The notes under the pieces were generated by a model. The model ran no database searches and was not told the DNA's origin. It saw nothing but the letters and a program-made list of their open reading frames with translations. A DNA stretch of 64,000 nt. It comes from Manis javanica (taxonomy: Eukaryota > Chordata > Mammalia > Pholidota > Manidae). The translations under genes and the position numbers were made by a program. The stretch is taken from contig NC_133161.1 of NCBI RefSeq assembly GCF_040802235.1, positions 144,141,121 through 144,205,120 of the forward strand, in the 5' to 3' direction. Positions 54,942-64,000 of the stretch are shown in pieces (within the stretch, counting starts at the first letter, position 1; each line of letters opens with the position of its first letter).

Positions 54942-54979
54942 TTCTAGGGGATCATATAGCCAGTTGCTTCCTGAGCGGA

Positions 54980-55115
54980 GTTCACTCAACCAACCAACTC
55001 TTTGAGCACCTGCTGTATTCCAAGCACAGTGCCAATAGCTAGAGGTTCAGGGCAGGATGTCACACAGTCCATGCCCTTGGGTTGCCTACAGTAGGTTGGC
55101 AAATAGGCTGGTAAG
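54980..55115 (-). mobile_element. L2 LINE 3' end
   Basis: 'agcacctgctgtattccaag', 'cacagtgccaatagctagag' and 'ccatgcccttgggttgccta' are reverse L2. Confidence 0.8.
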
Positions 55116-55249
55116 GAAATGTCACCTCAACACATGATGGGGGTTTATGCAGGACAGGACACCCCGAGCAGAGAGAAACCAGCTCTTCCAGGTCTCCTGT
55201 GTGCTGCCCCATGGTGGCAGACATCAAAGGGTATTTTAATCTCTTTTTA

Positions 55250-55380
55250 CTTCTCCATGTTCTCCATGTCCCCCAGTCTTTACATTGCATTGGGGGCAAG
55301 GACCTGTGTCCATTTTGCTCACTACACCAACCCCAGCACCTAGAACAATGCTGGCAGCAGTAAGCAAGAAATATCTGTGG
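55250..55380 (+). mobile_element. L2 LINE 3' end
   Basis: 'gggggcaaggacctgtgtcc', 'attttgctcactacaccaac' and 'cccagcacctagaacaatgc' are the plus L2 end. The GGAA microsatellite starts right at its 3' terminus, as is common for L2 tails. Confidence 0.82.
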
Positions 55381-55442
55381 AAGGAAGGAGGGAAGGAAGG
55401 AAGGAAGGAAGGATGGAAGGAAGGGAGGGAGGGAGAGAGGAG
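55379..55442 (+). repeat. (GGAA)n microsatellite
   Basis: Interrupted GGAA/GGGA units. GGAA is the ETS-factor core, and long GGAA runs can act as ETS-dependent enhancers in some settings. This one is short and imperfect. Confidence 0.92.
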
Positions 55443-55871
55443 AGAATAGAACAACCACAGGGCTACGGCTCTAGGTACAGGGCAGGATGGCTGGTGAGAG
55501 GGGCCAGAGGCACTGAGGAGGCCAGAGAATTGCTCCCCTATCCCCCTCAACTGTGGCACAGAGCGGGCTGACTGAGCCTGGAAACACAGCCCAGGGCACC
55601 AGAAGCCTACTGCTCCATTCTCTCTCCATCTCACAAGTCCTCTCCCGCCCTGGCCTGGCCCTCTGCTGACTCACAGCAGCCGCTAATCACACCCCAGTCA
55701 AGCGTGCTTAATTAAGCCCCAGTTACCCACAGCTTCTTAGCGAGAGGAAAGATGGGACTCCAGTCGCGTGCCAGGCCAGAGGGGGCTGGGCTGGGTGTGA
55801 GATCCGAGGGGGGCAGATGCATACAGATGACAGTAAGTCACTCTCTGGGAACCTGTGGTAGAAATCGGAGA
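55443..55871. other. Unique sequence with a palindromic TTAATTAA site
   Basis: CTTAATTAAG at 55707-55716 is a perfect 10-bp palindrome. 'gctaatcac' precedes it at 55682. Both contain homeodomain-type cores. No exon recognised. Confidence 0.4.
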
Positions 55872-56105
55872 GATAATAATCACAGTGCAGATTTACAAAG
55901 CACCTGCTCTATGCCAGGCATGGCCCTGACACTTTCTGAGTATTACCTTAAACCTCCTCATAGTAAACTTCCAGCATAGGTACTATTATTATCTCCATTT
56001 TACTGGTGAGGACATTGAAGCTGAGAGATGTTGCATAACTTGCACAGGGTCACACAGCTGCTAAATAACAGTGTTGAAAGGATGCCCTTTTTTCTGTTTT
56101 ACAAG
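55872..56105 (-). mobile_element. MIR SINE
   Basis: 'gatttacaaagcacctgctc', 'tatgccaggcatggccctga', 'tactattattatctccattt' and 'cacagggtcacacagctgct' give near full-length reverse MIR. Confidence 0.92.
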
Positions 56106-56204
56106 TCCAGAGAGGAAAGGCAGCCATATCCACAGCCCTGTGGCCTGGGATCCTCCAGATAGATAGTAAGGCCATCTTGGCTCACTCACTGGGATGCAAT
56201 TCGA

Positions 56205-56372
56205 TTTTTAACTCAACCTGCACTTAACACGAACCTAACTATGTGCCAGACCCTGGACACATGAGTTGAAGAGACAGTCTCTCTGCACAGGGGGCTTGCA
56301 GACCATTGGGTAACCATTTGGGAGCCACACTATGAACACAGTAATAAATGCACATCCTGGTGCCCAGGGCTG
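56205..56372 (-). mobile_element. L2 LINE, part 1
   Basis: 'aacctaactatgtgccagac' and 'cctggacacatgagttgaag' begin a reverse L2. Counterpart sequence resumes at about 56603. Confidence 0.7.
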
Positions 56373-56374
56373 GG

Positions 56375-56602
56375 GCAGGGGAATAAAAGTAGCATTTATT
56401 GAATGCCTTGTAGTATCAGACACCTAGGTTATCATACTCTTGACTTTTGCTTCATGACCTATAATGGTATGTACATGGCTGGGATCCTTGCTTGTCAGTA
56501 TTATTGGTGTGACTGACATGAAGCAAGTATCCCAGCATCTGGCACAGTGCCTGGAATAAAGCTGGTGCTTGATAAGCATTTTTAAATAAGTAAATGAATG
56601 AA
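56375..56602 (+). mobile_element. L2/MIR fragments within the L2
   Basis: A reverse MIR or L2 scrap ('gcatttattgaatgccttgt') is followed by a plus-strand L2 terminus: 'catctggcacagtgcctgga', 'ataaagctggtgcttgataa' and 'taagtaaatgaatga'. The opposite orientation within a reverse L2 means a later insertion. Confidence 0.65.
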
Positions 56603-57285
56603 GCATAGTTCCTACCCTCAAGGAACTCGCAGTCTAGGAAGGGAAATAGAGATGCGGACAGATGGTCACCCTACAGTGTGCCGAGTGCAAAAAGGGGCAA
56701 AGAGACAAAGGTGCCTGGGAGCAGGAGGGCCCGCCTGGATCAGGAAGCTGGGCAAGGTGTCCCAGAGGCGGGGCTGAAACCAGCTCTTGAAGAAAGAGTG
56801 TGAGCTTCCCAAGGAGATGGGGATGGGGCACTGGGGAGCCCTCAGAGCTGAGCACACAGCCCTGGAAAAGGCACAGAGATGTGACCCACCAGCTCTGATA
56901 GGGGAACGCCAGGCAGCTTCATGAGACTGAACTGGGGGTGGGGGTGGGGGCGGGGGCAGGGAGGGGGACAGAGATGCAGCGGGGAGCGGGGCTGGAGCAG
57001 ATCTCAGAAGGCCGTGCTGCCATGCCAGGAGCTTGGATGTTATTCCTTCAGCCGTAAGGAGTTATGGCCAGGCAGTAGGCAGTGGGGTATGTGGTCCACT
57101 TGATGTCATAGAAAATGGCCCTGGTCATGGGTGCGGAGTACATGTTGGAAGAAAGTGAGCCTGGGGGCAAGCGAACCAGGTAGGAGACTGGTGAAGGACT
57201 CTGAGGGTTTAAAGTGGGCGGAAACGGTGAGGATGGGCAGGTAGGCAGAATAAGGCATCAAAGTGAAACAGAAGGGCCAGAACTA
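56603..57285 (-). mobile_element. L2 LINE, part 2
   Basis: 'cctaccctcaaggaactcgc' and 'agtctaggaagggaaataga', then the internal blocks 'cagagatgtgacccaccagc', 'agaaggccgtgctgccatgc' and 'ggagttatggccaggcagta', give a long reverse L2. The G-rich patch at 56934-56967 lies inside it. Confidence 0.75.
56934..56956 (+). other. G-quadruplex-forming sequence
   Basis: Four runs of five G separated by single bases (T, T, C). This is an ideal short-loop quadruplex pattern and one of the strongest G-tracts in the window. Confidence 0.75.
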
Positions 57286-57289
57286 AGAG

Positions 57290-57425
57290 ACCATTCAGCC
57301 GTGAAAGAGGAAAGGGGTCACTTCAGCTGTTAAAGCCTCAGTCTCCTCCTCCGTAGAATGAGGATAGCACCATCACCCAACAGACTCACTGTGAGCCTTC
57401 ACGGAGACAAAGACTATAAAGGCCG
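57290..57425 (+). mobile_element. MIR SINE
   Basis: 'gttaaagcctcagtctcctc', 'ctccgtagaatgaggatagc' and 'ctcactgtgagccttcacgg' follow the plus MIR. Confidence 0.72.
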
Positions 57426-57734
57426 CACAGGGGCTGGCAGGCAGCAGGTGGCGTCTTCCTCTTTGCACCTTGCTGTTCCTTTATGCCACATCTGCTGCTT
57501 TTGCGTCACACAGCAGAGCCAAGTTCAGGGAGAAAGAGCATTACTGGGATGGCAGGGAGCCGTCCCCCAGACTAAAGCAGCACTTCCATGCCAGAGGTAT
57601 GCACCCTAGCAGTGGGATGCGGTGTTCTGCACAGAACAAGCTGTCACATCTGTAGGACTTCAGGTCCCAGGCAGATCAAACCCGCTACCCAGTCTTCTTC
57701 TGAAGGGAATAAGCAGCACATTCATTCATTCGTT
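57426..57734. other. Unique sequence, no gene recognised
   Basis: Nothing recognised. Confidence 0.4.
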
Positions 57735-58175
57735 TCCCAGAGCCCATTGAGAAAACAGAAACCACTCTGGGCCTTTCAAGCAGAGGAATTTAAATCAGGG
57801 ATTTGGTTCTACAGGTGACAGAAGAGCTAAAACAACCCAGAGATTAGCAACCACTGCCACCTTCTCAGAGCTGGAGGCAGAAGGCAGGGTTCCAGGATCC
57901 CAGGAGCCAGGCCACCAGGCAGAAGCAAGACCACTGAAGGCCTGCCAGAGGGGGCTGTGCCATGCAGGGAGGGGCTGTTTAGACACAGATGTTCCAGAGA
58001 CCCGGCTGGAAGCAGAGGGAGAAACATCCTGGCCTTTCCCTTCCTCCCGCACTCCACTCCCATTGTCTCAAGCTACCCAGAAGCCCGTACAAGGGAGCCT
58101 GGGAAATGTAGTTCCCTGGGCCACAAGGCACACAAAGGCAGGAAATGGATCTGAAAGCAACAGGCACATGACCAG
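57735..58175. mobile_element. Probable LTR or similar old interspersed repeat
   Basis: 'gaaaacagaaaccactctgg' with 'gcctttcaagcagaggaatt' at one end, and 'gggagcctgggaaatgtagt' with 'ggaaatggatctgaaagcaa' at the other, are words of a widespread old mammalian repeat, probably LTR-derived. I cannot fix the family or strand. Confidence 0.5.
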
Positions 58176-58177
58176 CA

Positions 58178-58300
58178 CATTCATTCTTTCACTCATTCAT
58201 TCCTTCAGTGAACATCTTTGGAGCACCTGGGTGCCAAGGAGATAATGACAAACCAGAACTCTGGGTCTTGTCTTCACTGATCTTCCAGTCCAGCAGTCCC
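58178..58300 (-). mobile_element. L2 LINE 3' end
   Basis: 'cattcattctttcactcatt', 'gtgaacatctttggagcacc' and 'cactgatcttccagtccagc' are reverse L2. Confidence 0.82.
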
Positions 58301-59239
58301 TGGATTGTACCCCTGAGTGCCCACCACCACCAGATAGCCATGAGCACCTGCTGAACTAGCCTTGGTGGGGGCGGCCGGTGCAGAGCTGCAGGGGACCCCT
58401 AGGAAGCTTCCAGAGTGCAGAAAAGATGGAGCCAGGTTCTGCTTAGGCTGCAGACTTGGAGGAGCAAGGAGCTCCGCTGGCTCTGCCTCCGCTCCAGCTG
58501 AAAGCTCTCCGCTCAGAACAAAATGTCTCCAAAAAGGGAAGAAAACCCTCAAATCCCACTGTTTGCGTTTAGAGCCTGGGAAGCAAGGATCTAATGGACA
58601 TGAAACGTGCAGGCTGCTCAGAAGTTATCTTTGAAACCTCCCCAGGCCGGCTTTGTCAAGGAGGAGCATTGCTTTTCAAAGCTCCCTAGCTCCCAACTCC
58701 CCTCTCCTCCTTCCTCGGTAGCAGCAGTAGCTAATTAGCCAGAGATGTTAAACGCTCCTTAATTCATTGGAGAAGTCCCCAGGCTTCTGGGAAACTGGCA
58801 GCAGGGCTGGCGAGCGGAGTCCTTCTACTCCTCTACCCACCATGCCAGGCCACCCCCTTGCCTGCCAGCCATGCTCCCAGCAGGGGCCCAGCCAGACCAA
58901 GTTTGCCCTCCCCATCCCTCGTACTGGCCCATGGGCAAACACAAGCTCCTTCCCAAAGTACCATCTGCTGGAATCTGCCCAGTCCAAGAACACTCCCGAG
59001 GGGGTACCCTGCAGGTGATGACTAGCTACGCCCTGAGTCTTTGCCCTCCATGGGGCCCTTACACACACACACCCTCTCATGTGTGCAGGCCCGGGGCCAC
59101 CCTCACCACCCACCACCTAGTGCAACCTCCCCAGAGGAAAGGACTCCAGCCCAGCCTGTCCCCCAGTGTTTATGCCACCTCAAGGCAAGTTGGGGCAACA
59201 AGGCAGGAGCATCTCAGGGCTTCACCGCCTGGACCTTAC
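58301..59239. other. Unique sequence with TAATTA-type cores, no gene recognised
   Basis: An AT-richer island at 58725-58775 holds CTAATTAG (58731-58738) and TTAATT (58759-58764). No exon or repeat recognised in the rest. Confidence 0.4.
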
Positions 59240-59355
59240 AGACAGGCCATGTGACCTAGAGTCACAGCCCCACCACAAGGCCACTTGCTGAGATCTTGGG
59301 TAAGACCCACCTTCTCTCTGGGCCTTAGGTCCTCATCTGTGAAGCAAGGGGTTGT
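59240..59355 (+). mobile_element. MIR SINE
   Basis: 'gagatcttgggtaagaccca', 'ccttctctctgggccttagg' and 'tcctcatctgtgaagcaagg' are the plus MIR core. Confidence 0.8.
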
Positions 59356-59359
59356 CCTG

Positions 59360-59545
59360 GCCAAATGCTTCTCAAACCGGAGAGTGCATCAGAATCACCT
59401 GGGGGCTTAAGTGTACATCCCTGGCCCACGCCCAGATTTCTGATTCAGCAGGACCTGGAGGATGTCCTGAGAACCCGCATTTCTAATAAGTCTCCAGGCG
59501 CTGGTGCCGCTTCTGGTCCAGGGACAACGCTGGAGAACCACAGGC
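59360..59545 (+). mobile_element. MER5A-type hAT remnant, near full length
   Basis: 'gtgcatcagaatcacctggg', 'ccacgcccagatttctgatt', 'cagcaggacctggaggatgt' and 'gagaacccgcatttctaata', then 'caacgctggagaaccac', the right terminus. About 185 bp. Confidence 0.88.
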
Positions 59546-60267
59546 TAGAGGGATGGATTTGCAGCCGTATTTGTCAAAGCTCCAGGGGGTTACAGGAAGC
59601 TCACTCACTCAAGGAGCGTGTGGGAGTGGTAACAGGGGCAGGGTGACGCTGAGTGCGCTGGCCCCCAACCCCCAGCCACCTTAACCCAGCAGGTGTGCTT
59701 TTATCAGTTCGGTTTGTTTGCCTGCCCAGGGAAGAGCTATCAGAACTGAGGTTCCACGCTCTACGTGAAATGTTTGGAAACCTGTCCACTAAGGTAGTGA
59801 TCTGGGCGTCTCTTGCAGCTCTGACATTCATTCCATACCCCCTCTTGGGCTGATAACGTCCTCCCTCCCTTTTCCTCTTTCCAATCAAGGGGAGGGGGAT
59901 GCAGCAAGAACAAAGCTGAGGTTTCAGATCTTTACTCCTAGGGGAGGGGGCATGGAAATAGGTGGAGAGGCTGGTGAGCTCCAGGGCCACCGTCATTGGG
60001 AGGCATGTTTCAACCCAGAGCTGCACCTCAAAGTGGTGTGGATCGTGTGTGTGTGTCTGTGTGCCCTGAAAAGGAACCTGGGGCCCAGCTGAGCTGGGGA
60101 AGTTACTGGAAAATATGCAGTAGCTAAGCTGTGTTTGGATGGGCAAGGGGCGGGGCACGTGTATGTCTGCATGTTCACATGTACGATGCCTGTACATACA
60201 AATGAGTTACAGAGAGAGAGACTTTAATTGGCAATGATCAGGGTGTAGACAGACTCTAAAGGGAATA
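59546..60267. other. Unique sequence, no gene recognised
   Basis: Contains a short GT patch near 60045-60062. The 198-codon minus frame at 59601-60197 has no domain. Confidence 0.45.
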
Positions 60268-60415
60268 GTAGTCTCCTAGAATCTCAACACGGTAGAACTA
60301 AACGATCATCAGTTCCAAACCCCTCATATATCTGATCAGGAAACCCAGTGCCTGTGAAACTAGAAGGAGGTTTCCCGACTCCAGGGTCAGCGCTCTGCCC
60401 CCAGCCTCCCCTGCT
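60268..60415 (-). mobile_element. MIR-type SINE, variant-tail class, reverse
   Basis: 'cctagaatctcaacacggta', 'gaactaaacgatcatcagtt' and 'gatcaggaaacccagtgcct' correspond to the reverse tail ('agaattctagagctggaagg') and core of the variant seen at 39.3 and 44.4 kb. Confidence 0.55.
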
Positions 60416-60787
60416 CTGCATGGTCGTCAAAGCCTCGCCTACGTACCAGAAAGACATCAGCTGAAATCAATGAAACCTCACGTCAAGTGGACAAAAATGT
60501 TCACAGAAGAAAATCCAAGGCACATCATCCCCTCCCCAGCCCTGCCTGCCCCCACCCACAGGGCCACACCCCACCAGCTGCTCTGGAGGTGCCATTTCCA
60601 GGAGGGGTCCTCTCAGCCCTGCAGCCAGGCTGGGAGAGCCTGTGAAAAGGGCAGCAAGGAGAAAAACAAGAGAAGAAATAGCCCAGACCCTAAAGATTAA
60701 TGGGGTTCTCTGGGACCCAGAATTGCACAGAGATTGGAGAGAAAGACCAGCCAACAATCAGCTGAGAAGCAAGGAAAAAGATGGAGG

Positions 60788-60827
<40 letters not shown>

Positions 60828-61489
60828 CACGCACACATGTGTGCGTGTGTAAGGCAGACCCACAACAGAGATTATCAGACTGCGCATGTCTGTGCAAACC
60901 CAAGGGAAGCCAACAGCAGAGCTCCACGCAGGCTGAGGAGGAAGACACACACGCACACTGGAGGTGGGTGGGGCTGGGAACAGAGAGGCAAGCTGGGAGC
61001 CAGGCTGCAGGCCTGTTTGTGTCTATGCCAGGGTGTGTGACAGAGCACGGCTGTGCATGTGTGAGGTGTGGGGCCGGCCCAGGGACCTGGAGAGAGTGCG
61101 AGGAGGGCAGGTGGGCCGGGCACGTTCCCGCAGGCAACAGCCCGCAGGACTGCGCACCCCTCACACATGTGCTCTCGTGCTCCTCGGGGCCAGGCGGCCC
61201 CCCAGCATCCTCCTTCCTGGGCCCCCTGCTGACAGCCTCCCTCAGCTGCTGGGCAGGCCCTCTCCTGCCCTCAATGCCCAAGCTCACCACCCCACCCCTC
61301 TGCTGGGGAGTTCCCTCCTTCCTCCCCAGGGGTTAATGTCCCTGAATAGGATAGTCTCCAGCCTGGGACAAGTTTCTCTGAGCTCAGGGTAGCAACCACA
61401 GAATACCTGCCCCACCTCCACACTTCTGTCCCCACGTAGGGCACCAAGCCCAGGCCTGGAGCCGCACAGCCCAGCATCAGATTTTGTCT
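60416..61489. other. Unique sequence with a long alternating tract, no gene recognised
   Basis: Frames of about 200 codons on both strands (60734-61336 plus, 60697-61290 minus) exist because the GT tract has no stop in several frames. They read as Val-Cys runs and have no domain. Confidence 0.5.
60791..60850. repeat. 60-bp strict purine-pyrimidine alternation, (GT)n with palindrome
   Basis: (GT)16 runs into GCGTGCACGCAC-type steps. The 14-bp stretch at 60821-60834 (GTGCGTGCACGCAC) is a perfect palindrome. Alternation is unbroken for 60 bp, which favours left-handed Z-DNA under negative supercoiling. Confidence 0.9.
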
Positions 61490-61650
61490 CTCCCTCCTAT
61501 ACTGTGGGACCTGAGACAAGTTACTTAGGACTTCCTAAGTCCTAGTTTCCTCTGCTAAAAAAAGAAAAAAAATAACTGCATTCTTGTGAGGATTAAATAA
61601 GATAACATACGTGAAGCCCCTGGTGTTGTGCCAACCCCAAAGAAGGTACT
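61490..61650 (+). mobile_element. MIR SINE
   Basis: 'tgggacctgagacaagttac', an A-rich expansion of the 'tgtaaaatgg' region at about 61557-61572, then 'tcttgtgaggattaaataag' and 'acgtgaagcccctggtgttg', in plus order. Confidence 0.88.
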
Positions 61651-63106
61651 TCCCTCACCAGTCTAAAGAGACTATAGGTTTTTGTTTCAAGCCCCAGGGA
61701 CTTTCCAAACTGCACCATCTTCCTGAAATTATAAAGGTCTTACGAGTGGCTTTAGTGGTGGTCCAAGTGCTACTCACGCCCATGTTGTAAGTGAAGACAT
61801 AGGGCTTATAGAAACATGACTTATATCAATAACGGGACTGATCTCTGGCTTCACTCCCATCCTTTAAGCTTTCTGCCTCCAGCCAAAGCCAGAGGATAAT
61901 CCCAGTGATGTTCTCAGGGTCCCCATTGGCTCGGAGGTGAGACTGAGCCCTGAGGCATGGGCTGGCCAGAGGGCAGAGAAGGAGGACTGCAGGACAGAGC
62001 CATGCCTCCTTCCGGAGTCCTGAGCAATTCAGCTCCGGCCCCAGACTTGCATTCCCACTTAGCAAAGCCAGAGCTCTGCAGAGAACCAGATCCCCCCATA
62101 CACTCCTCCTGTTGCCACTGAGAAGGCAGACTAATGCCCATCTGTGGTGCCTTTCAGACATCTGGGGATTCAGCCCCCACCCATAGTGAGTGATCAAAAG
62201 ATTTCTCCCAACCACATGCTGTACTCTCTCTTTGAAAGGCTCTCGTGTCACTGCAGGCTCTTCACCTCATGACATTTCTGTAGCACAGACCAGAGCAGGG
62301 TAGCCTATAAATCTGGCTCTTTATCCTGGCTTTGCATCCTTATCACATGAAATCACAGCCAACAGGATCAACAGTGCTAAGGCCTGAAGGACAGTGCTGA
62401 AACATGCCCATCCACAGGAGGACAGGAGTCCTGGAGGACGAGCTAAAGCTGGCTGCCAAGGACAGCAGAGGTCACGTTCCTGGTGTTTGTTCATCAGGGG
62501 AGAGGAGGCTAGGGCACGGGCAGGAAATGGGGCAGCACGGGGAGATCCGGCCAGAAGAGAGAGCCAGACATGCCAGGAATCAAGCAGATGGGTAGAGAAA
62601 CACTGAAAAGGCTGCAGGGATATGGGAAGGAGGGGCATTGCTGGGGACTGATGAGCAGGAACATTTCCAGACTCACCTTCCTCATCCCTCCTGTAGTAAC
62701 AAAGCTGCCCACCCACCCCACCCACCTGTCAGCAGGTGTTTGAGGGACAGGAGGCCTGGGAAGAGACAGAGACCGGGGCAGGGAATTCAGGGCTGTGTGC
62801 TCCCACGCCCAGTGCTTGCACTTCCTTAATCCCAGAGACAGGAAGCCAGGAACCAGGGCATGTAAGGGCACCTGAGTGCACTGTCACTCCCTACCTCAGC
62901 ACCCGATCGGGCAGGGGTAGGCCACGGGAAGGAGATACCCCCCACGGGGCTCTGCATGGGTTCCCTGTCTCTCTCCAGATAAGCAGGGGCCAGCCGTGTC
63001 CTGCTCCTCAGTACCATGCAGCCTAATCTGCAGGAGTCACGCCATTTACTCCCTCCATGAGTACTCGCTTGTCCACATGCAGTATATATGCACTCACTGC
63101 TGTGGT
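61651..63106. other. Unique sequence, no gene recognised
   Basis: The part 61745-61830 could be a decayed reverse MIR. No exon or clear repeat recognised. Confidence 0.45.
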
Positions 63107-63132
63107 TCATTCATTCATTCATTCATTCATTC
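63107..63132. repeat. (ATTC)n microsatellite
   Basis: Six ATTC units. They may descend from an L2 terminus, which ends in such units. Confidence 0.92.
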
Positions 63133-63137
63133 CTTTA

Positions 63138-63398
63138 GGGAGGCAGTAGAGTATTGCAGCTAAAAACACACGCTCTGGAGCCAAACTGCCTGGCTGAAAT
63201 CCCAGCTCCACCAGCTGATAGCTGTGTGACCCTGGACAGGTTACTTAATCTCTCTGTACCTCATCTGTAAAATAGGGATAATATTAATAACTACTTCATT
63301 GGAATATTGTGAGGTTTAACTAAGTTAATAAATGTCAAGTGCTTAGAATGGCTGACATATGATAAAAGCTAAATAAGTACCAGCTGCTGCTATTATTT
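63138..63398 (+). mobile_element. MIR SINE, full length
   Basis: The best MIR in the window. The tRNA-like 5' part is 'ggcagtagagtattgcagct' and 'ctctggagccaaactgcctg', the core is 'ctgtgtgaccctggacaggt' and 'ctctgtacctcatctgtaaa', and the LINE-like 3' end is 'ttgtgaggtttaactaagtt' to 'agtaccagctgctgc'. About 260 bp, as expected. Confidence 0.96.
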
Positions 63399-63404
63399 GT
63401 TCAA

Positions 63405-63685
63405 AAAGTTAGTTTATCAAGAAGTTGTTGAGCACTAACTATTAGCTAGATGCTGTTCCATGCCCTAGGATCCTCTGGTGAGCCATCCAGACATGGCCTC
63501 TACTCTCAGGGAATCTACATCTTAGTGGAGGAGACAGACATTCAATAATCGTGAAAAAAAACACTACATATTTACAAATTGTGACAAGGGCTCTAAAGAT
63601 AAAGAACAGAGAGCTCTGTCACAGGGGCTGCCCAGGTGCAGAGGCCAGAAAAGGCTCCTTTGGGACTGATGTGCATCTCCTTCGT
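63405..63685 (-). mobile_element. L2 LINE 3' end
   Basis: 'gttgttgagcactaactatt', 'agctagatgctgttccatgc', 'ctctactctcagggaatcta' and 'agtggaggagacagacattc', then 'attgtgacaagggctctaaa', follow reverse L2. Confidence 0.88.
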
Positions 63686-64000
63686 CCCTGGTGAGTCTGG
63701 CCACCCTGGGCGCACCCTCACCATCAGCAGGCCCACCAAGGACAAAGCCCGTGGGCACCCTCCACGGTCCTGGCCACATACCTACTTGCTGTCGGTGTGA
63801 GAGGCCCAGGCAGAGCTGCCTCCTCACCGCCCAGCCAGCCAGCACCGGCACCCCACCTCTGGACCAGGGGTTCTGCTCCGAGTCCTCACATTGTCCAATC
63901 CAGAGCACACACTCTTCCTGTGCAATTTCCTGGCACAGTTTGGCCACTCTGAAGGGCCCGGCTGTTGGTCAGGCATCCTCCCTGCCTGCTCGCCTAGATG
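63686..64000. other. Unique sequence, no gene recognised
   Basis: Nothing recognised up to the window edge. Confidence 0.4.

Noticed and set aside
63107-63132. Array-like tandem units
   Set aside because: Plain ATTC microsatellite; no spacers, so not CRISPR-like. No CRISPR array exists in this window.

Overview
This window is nuclear DNA from a placental mammal. It carries the ancient eutherian repeat set: L1M-type LINEs, L2, MIR, MaLR LTRs (MLT1/MST type), Tigger1, MER5A and Charlie-type hAT remnants. I see no Alu, no rodent B1/B2, and no copy I recognise of the carnivore, ruminant, pig, horse or afrotherian tRNA-SINE families. A 64 kb GC-rich stretch without Alu argues strongly against an ape or monkey. 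I cannot name the species or the chromosome.

I find no protein-coding exon, tRNA, rRNA or other RNA gene that I can support. The open reading frames (longest about 257 codons) are what GC-rich, stop-poor DNA gives by chance. They lack recognisable domains, many run through MIR or L2 relics, and overlapping frames on both strands are equally open. The window is best read as intergenic or deep intronic DNA.

Layout: 1-3705 is one old L1 taken apart by at least three later insertions, one of which holds a further insertion. 3798-4785 is a younger L1 on the minus strand. 4.8-29 kb is mostly unique GC-rich DNA dotted with MIR and L2 fragments, MLT1 LTRs at 5.8 and 26.2 kb, and an LTR at 27.2 kb that keeps a TATA box and a polyadenylation signal. 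29.3-30.6 kb is an L2 split by an L1. 30.6-47 kb is again MIR/L2-dotted unique DNA with MLT1 LTRs at 32.6 and 45.0 kb. 47.4-50.2 kb is a decayed L1 ORF2 plus 3' end. 50-58 kb is rich in L2. 58-64 kb is unique DNA ending in a well-preserved MIR and an L2.

The most unusual item is a 280-bp segment present twice in direct orientation (51202-51481 and 53839-54118), with no gaps, three mismatches and unrelated flanks. Its age does not fit the old repeats around it. Short unique stretches with clustered TAAT/AATT, octamer or E-box words (28.3, 39.7, 45.85, 55.7 and 58.7 kb) are candidate regulatory elements only. Repeat names come from remembered consensus patterns, so subfamily names and edges are approximate.
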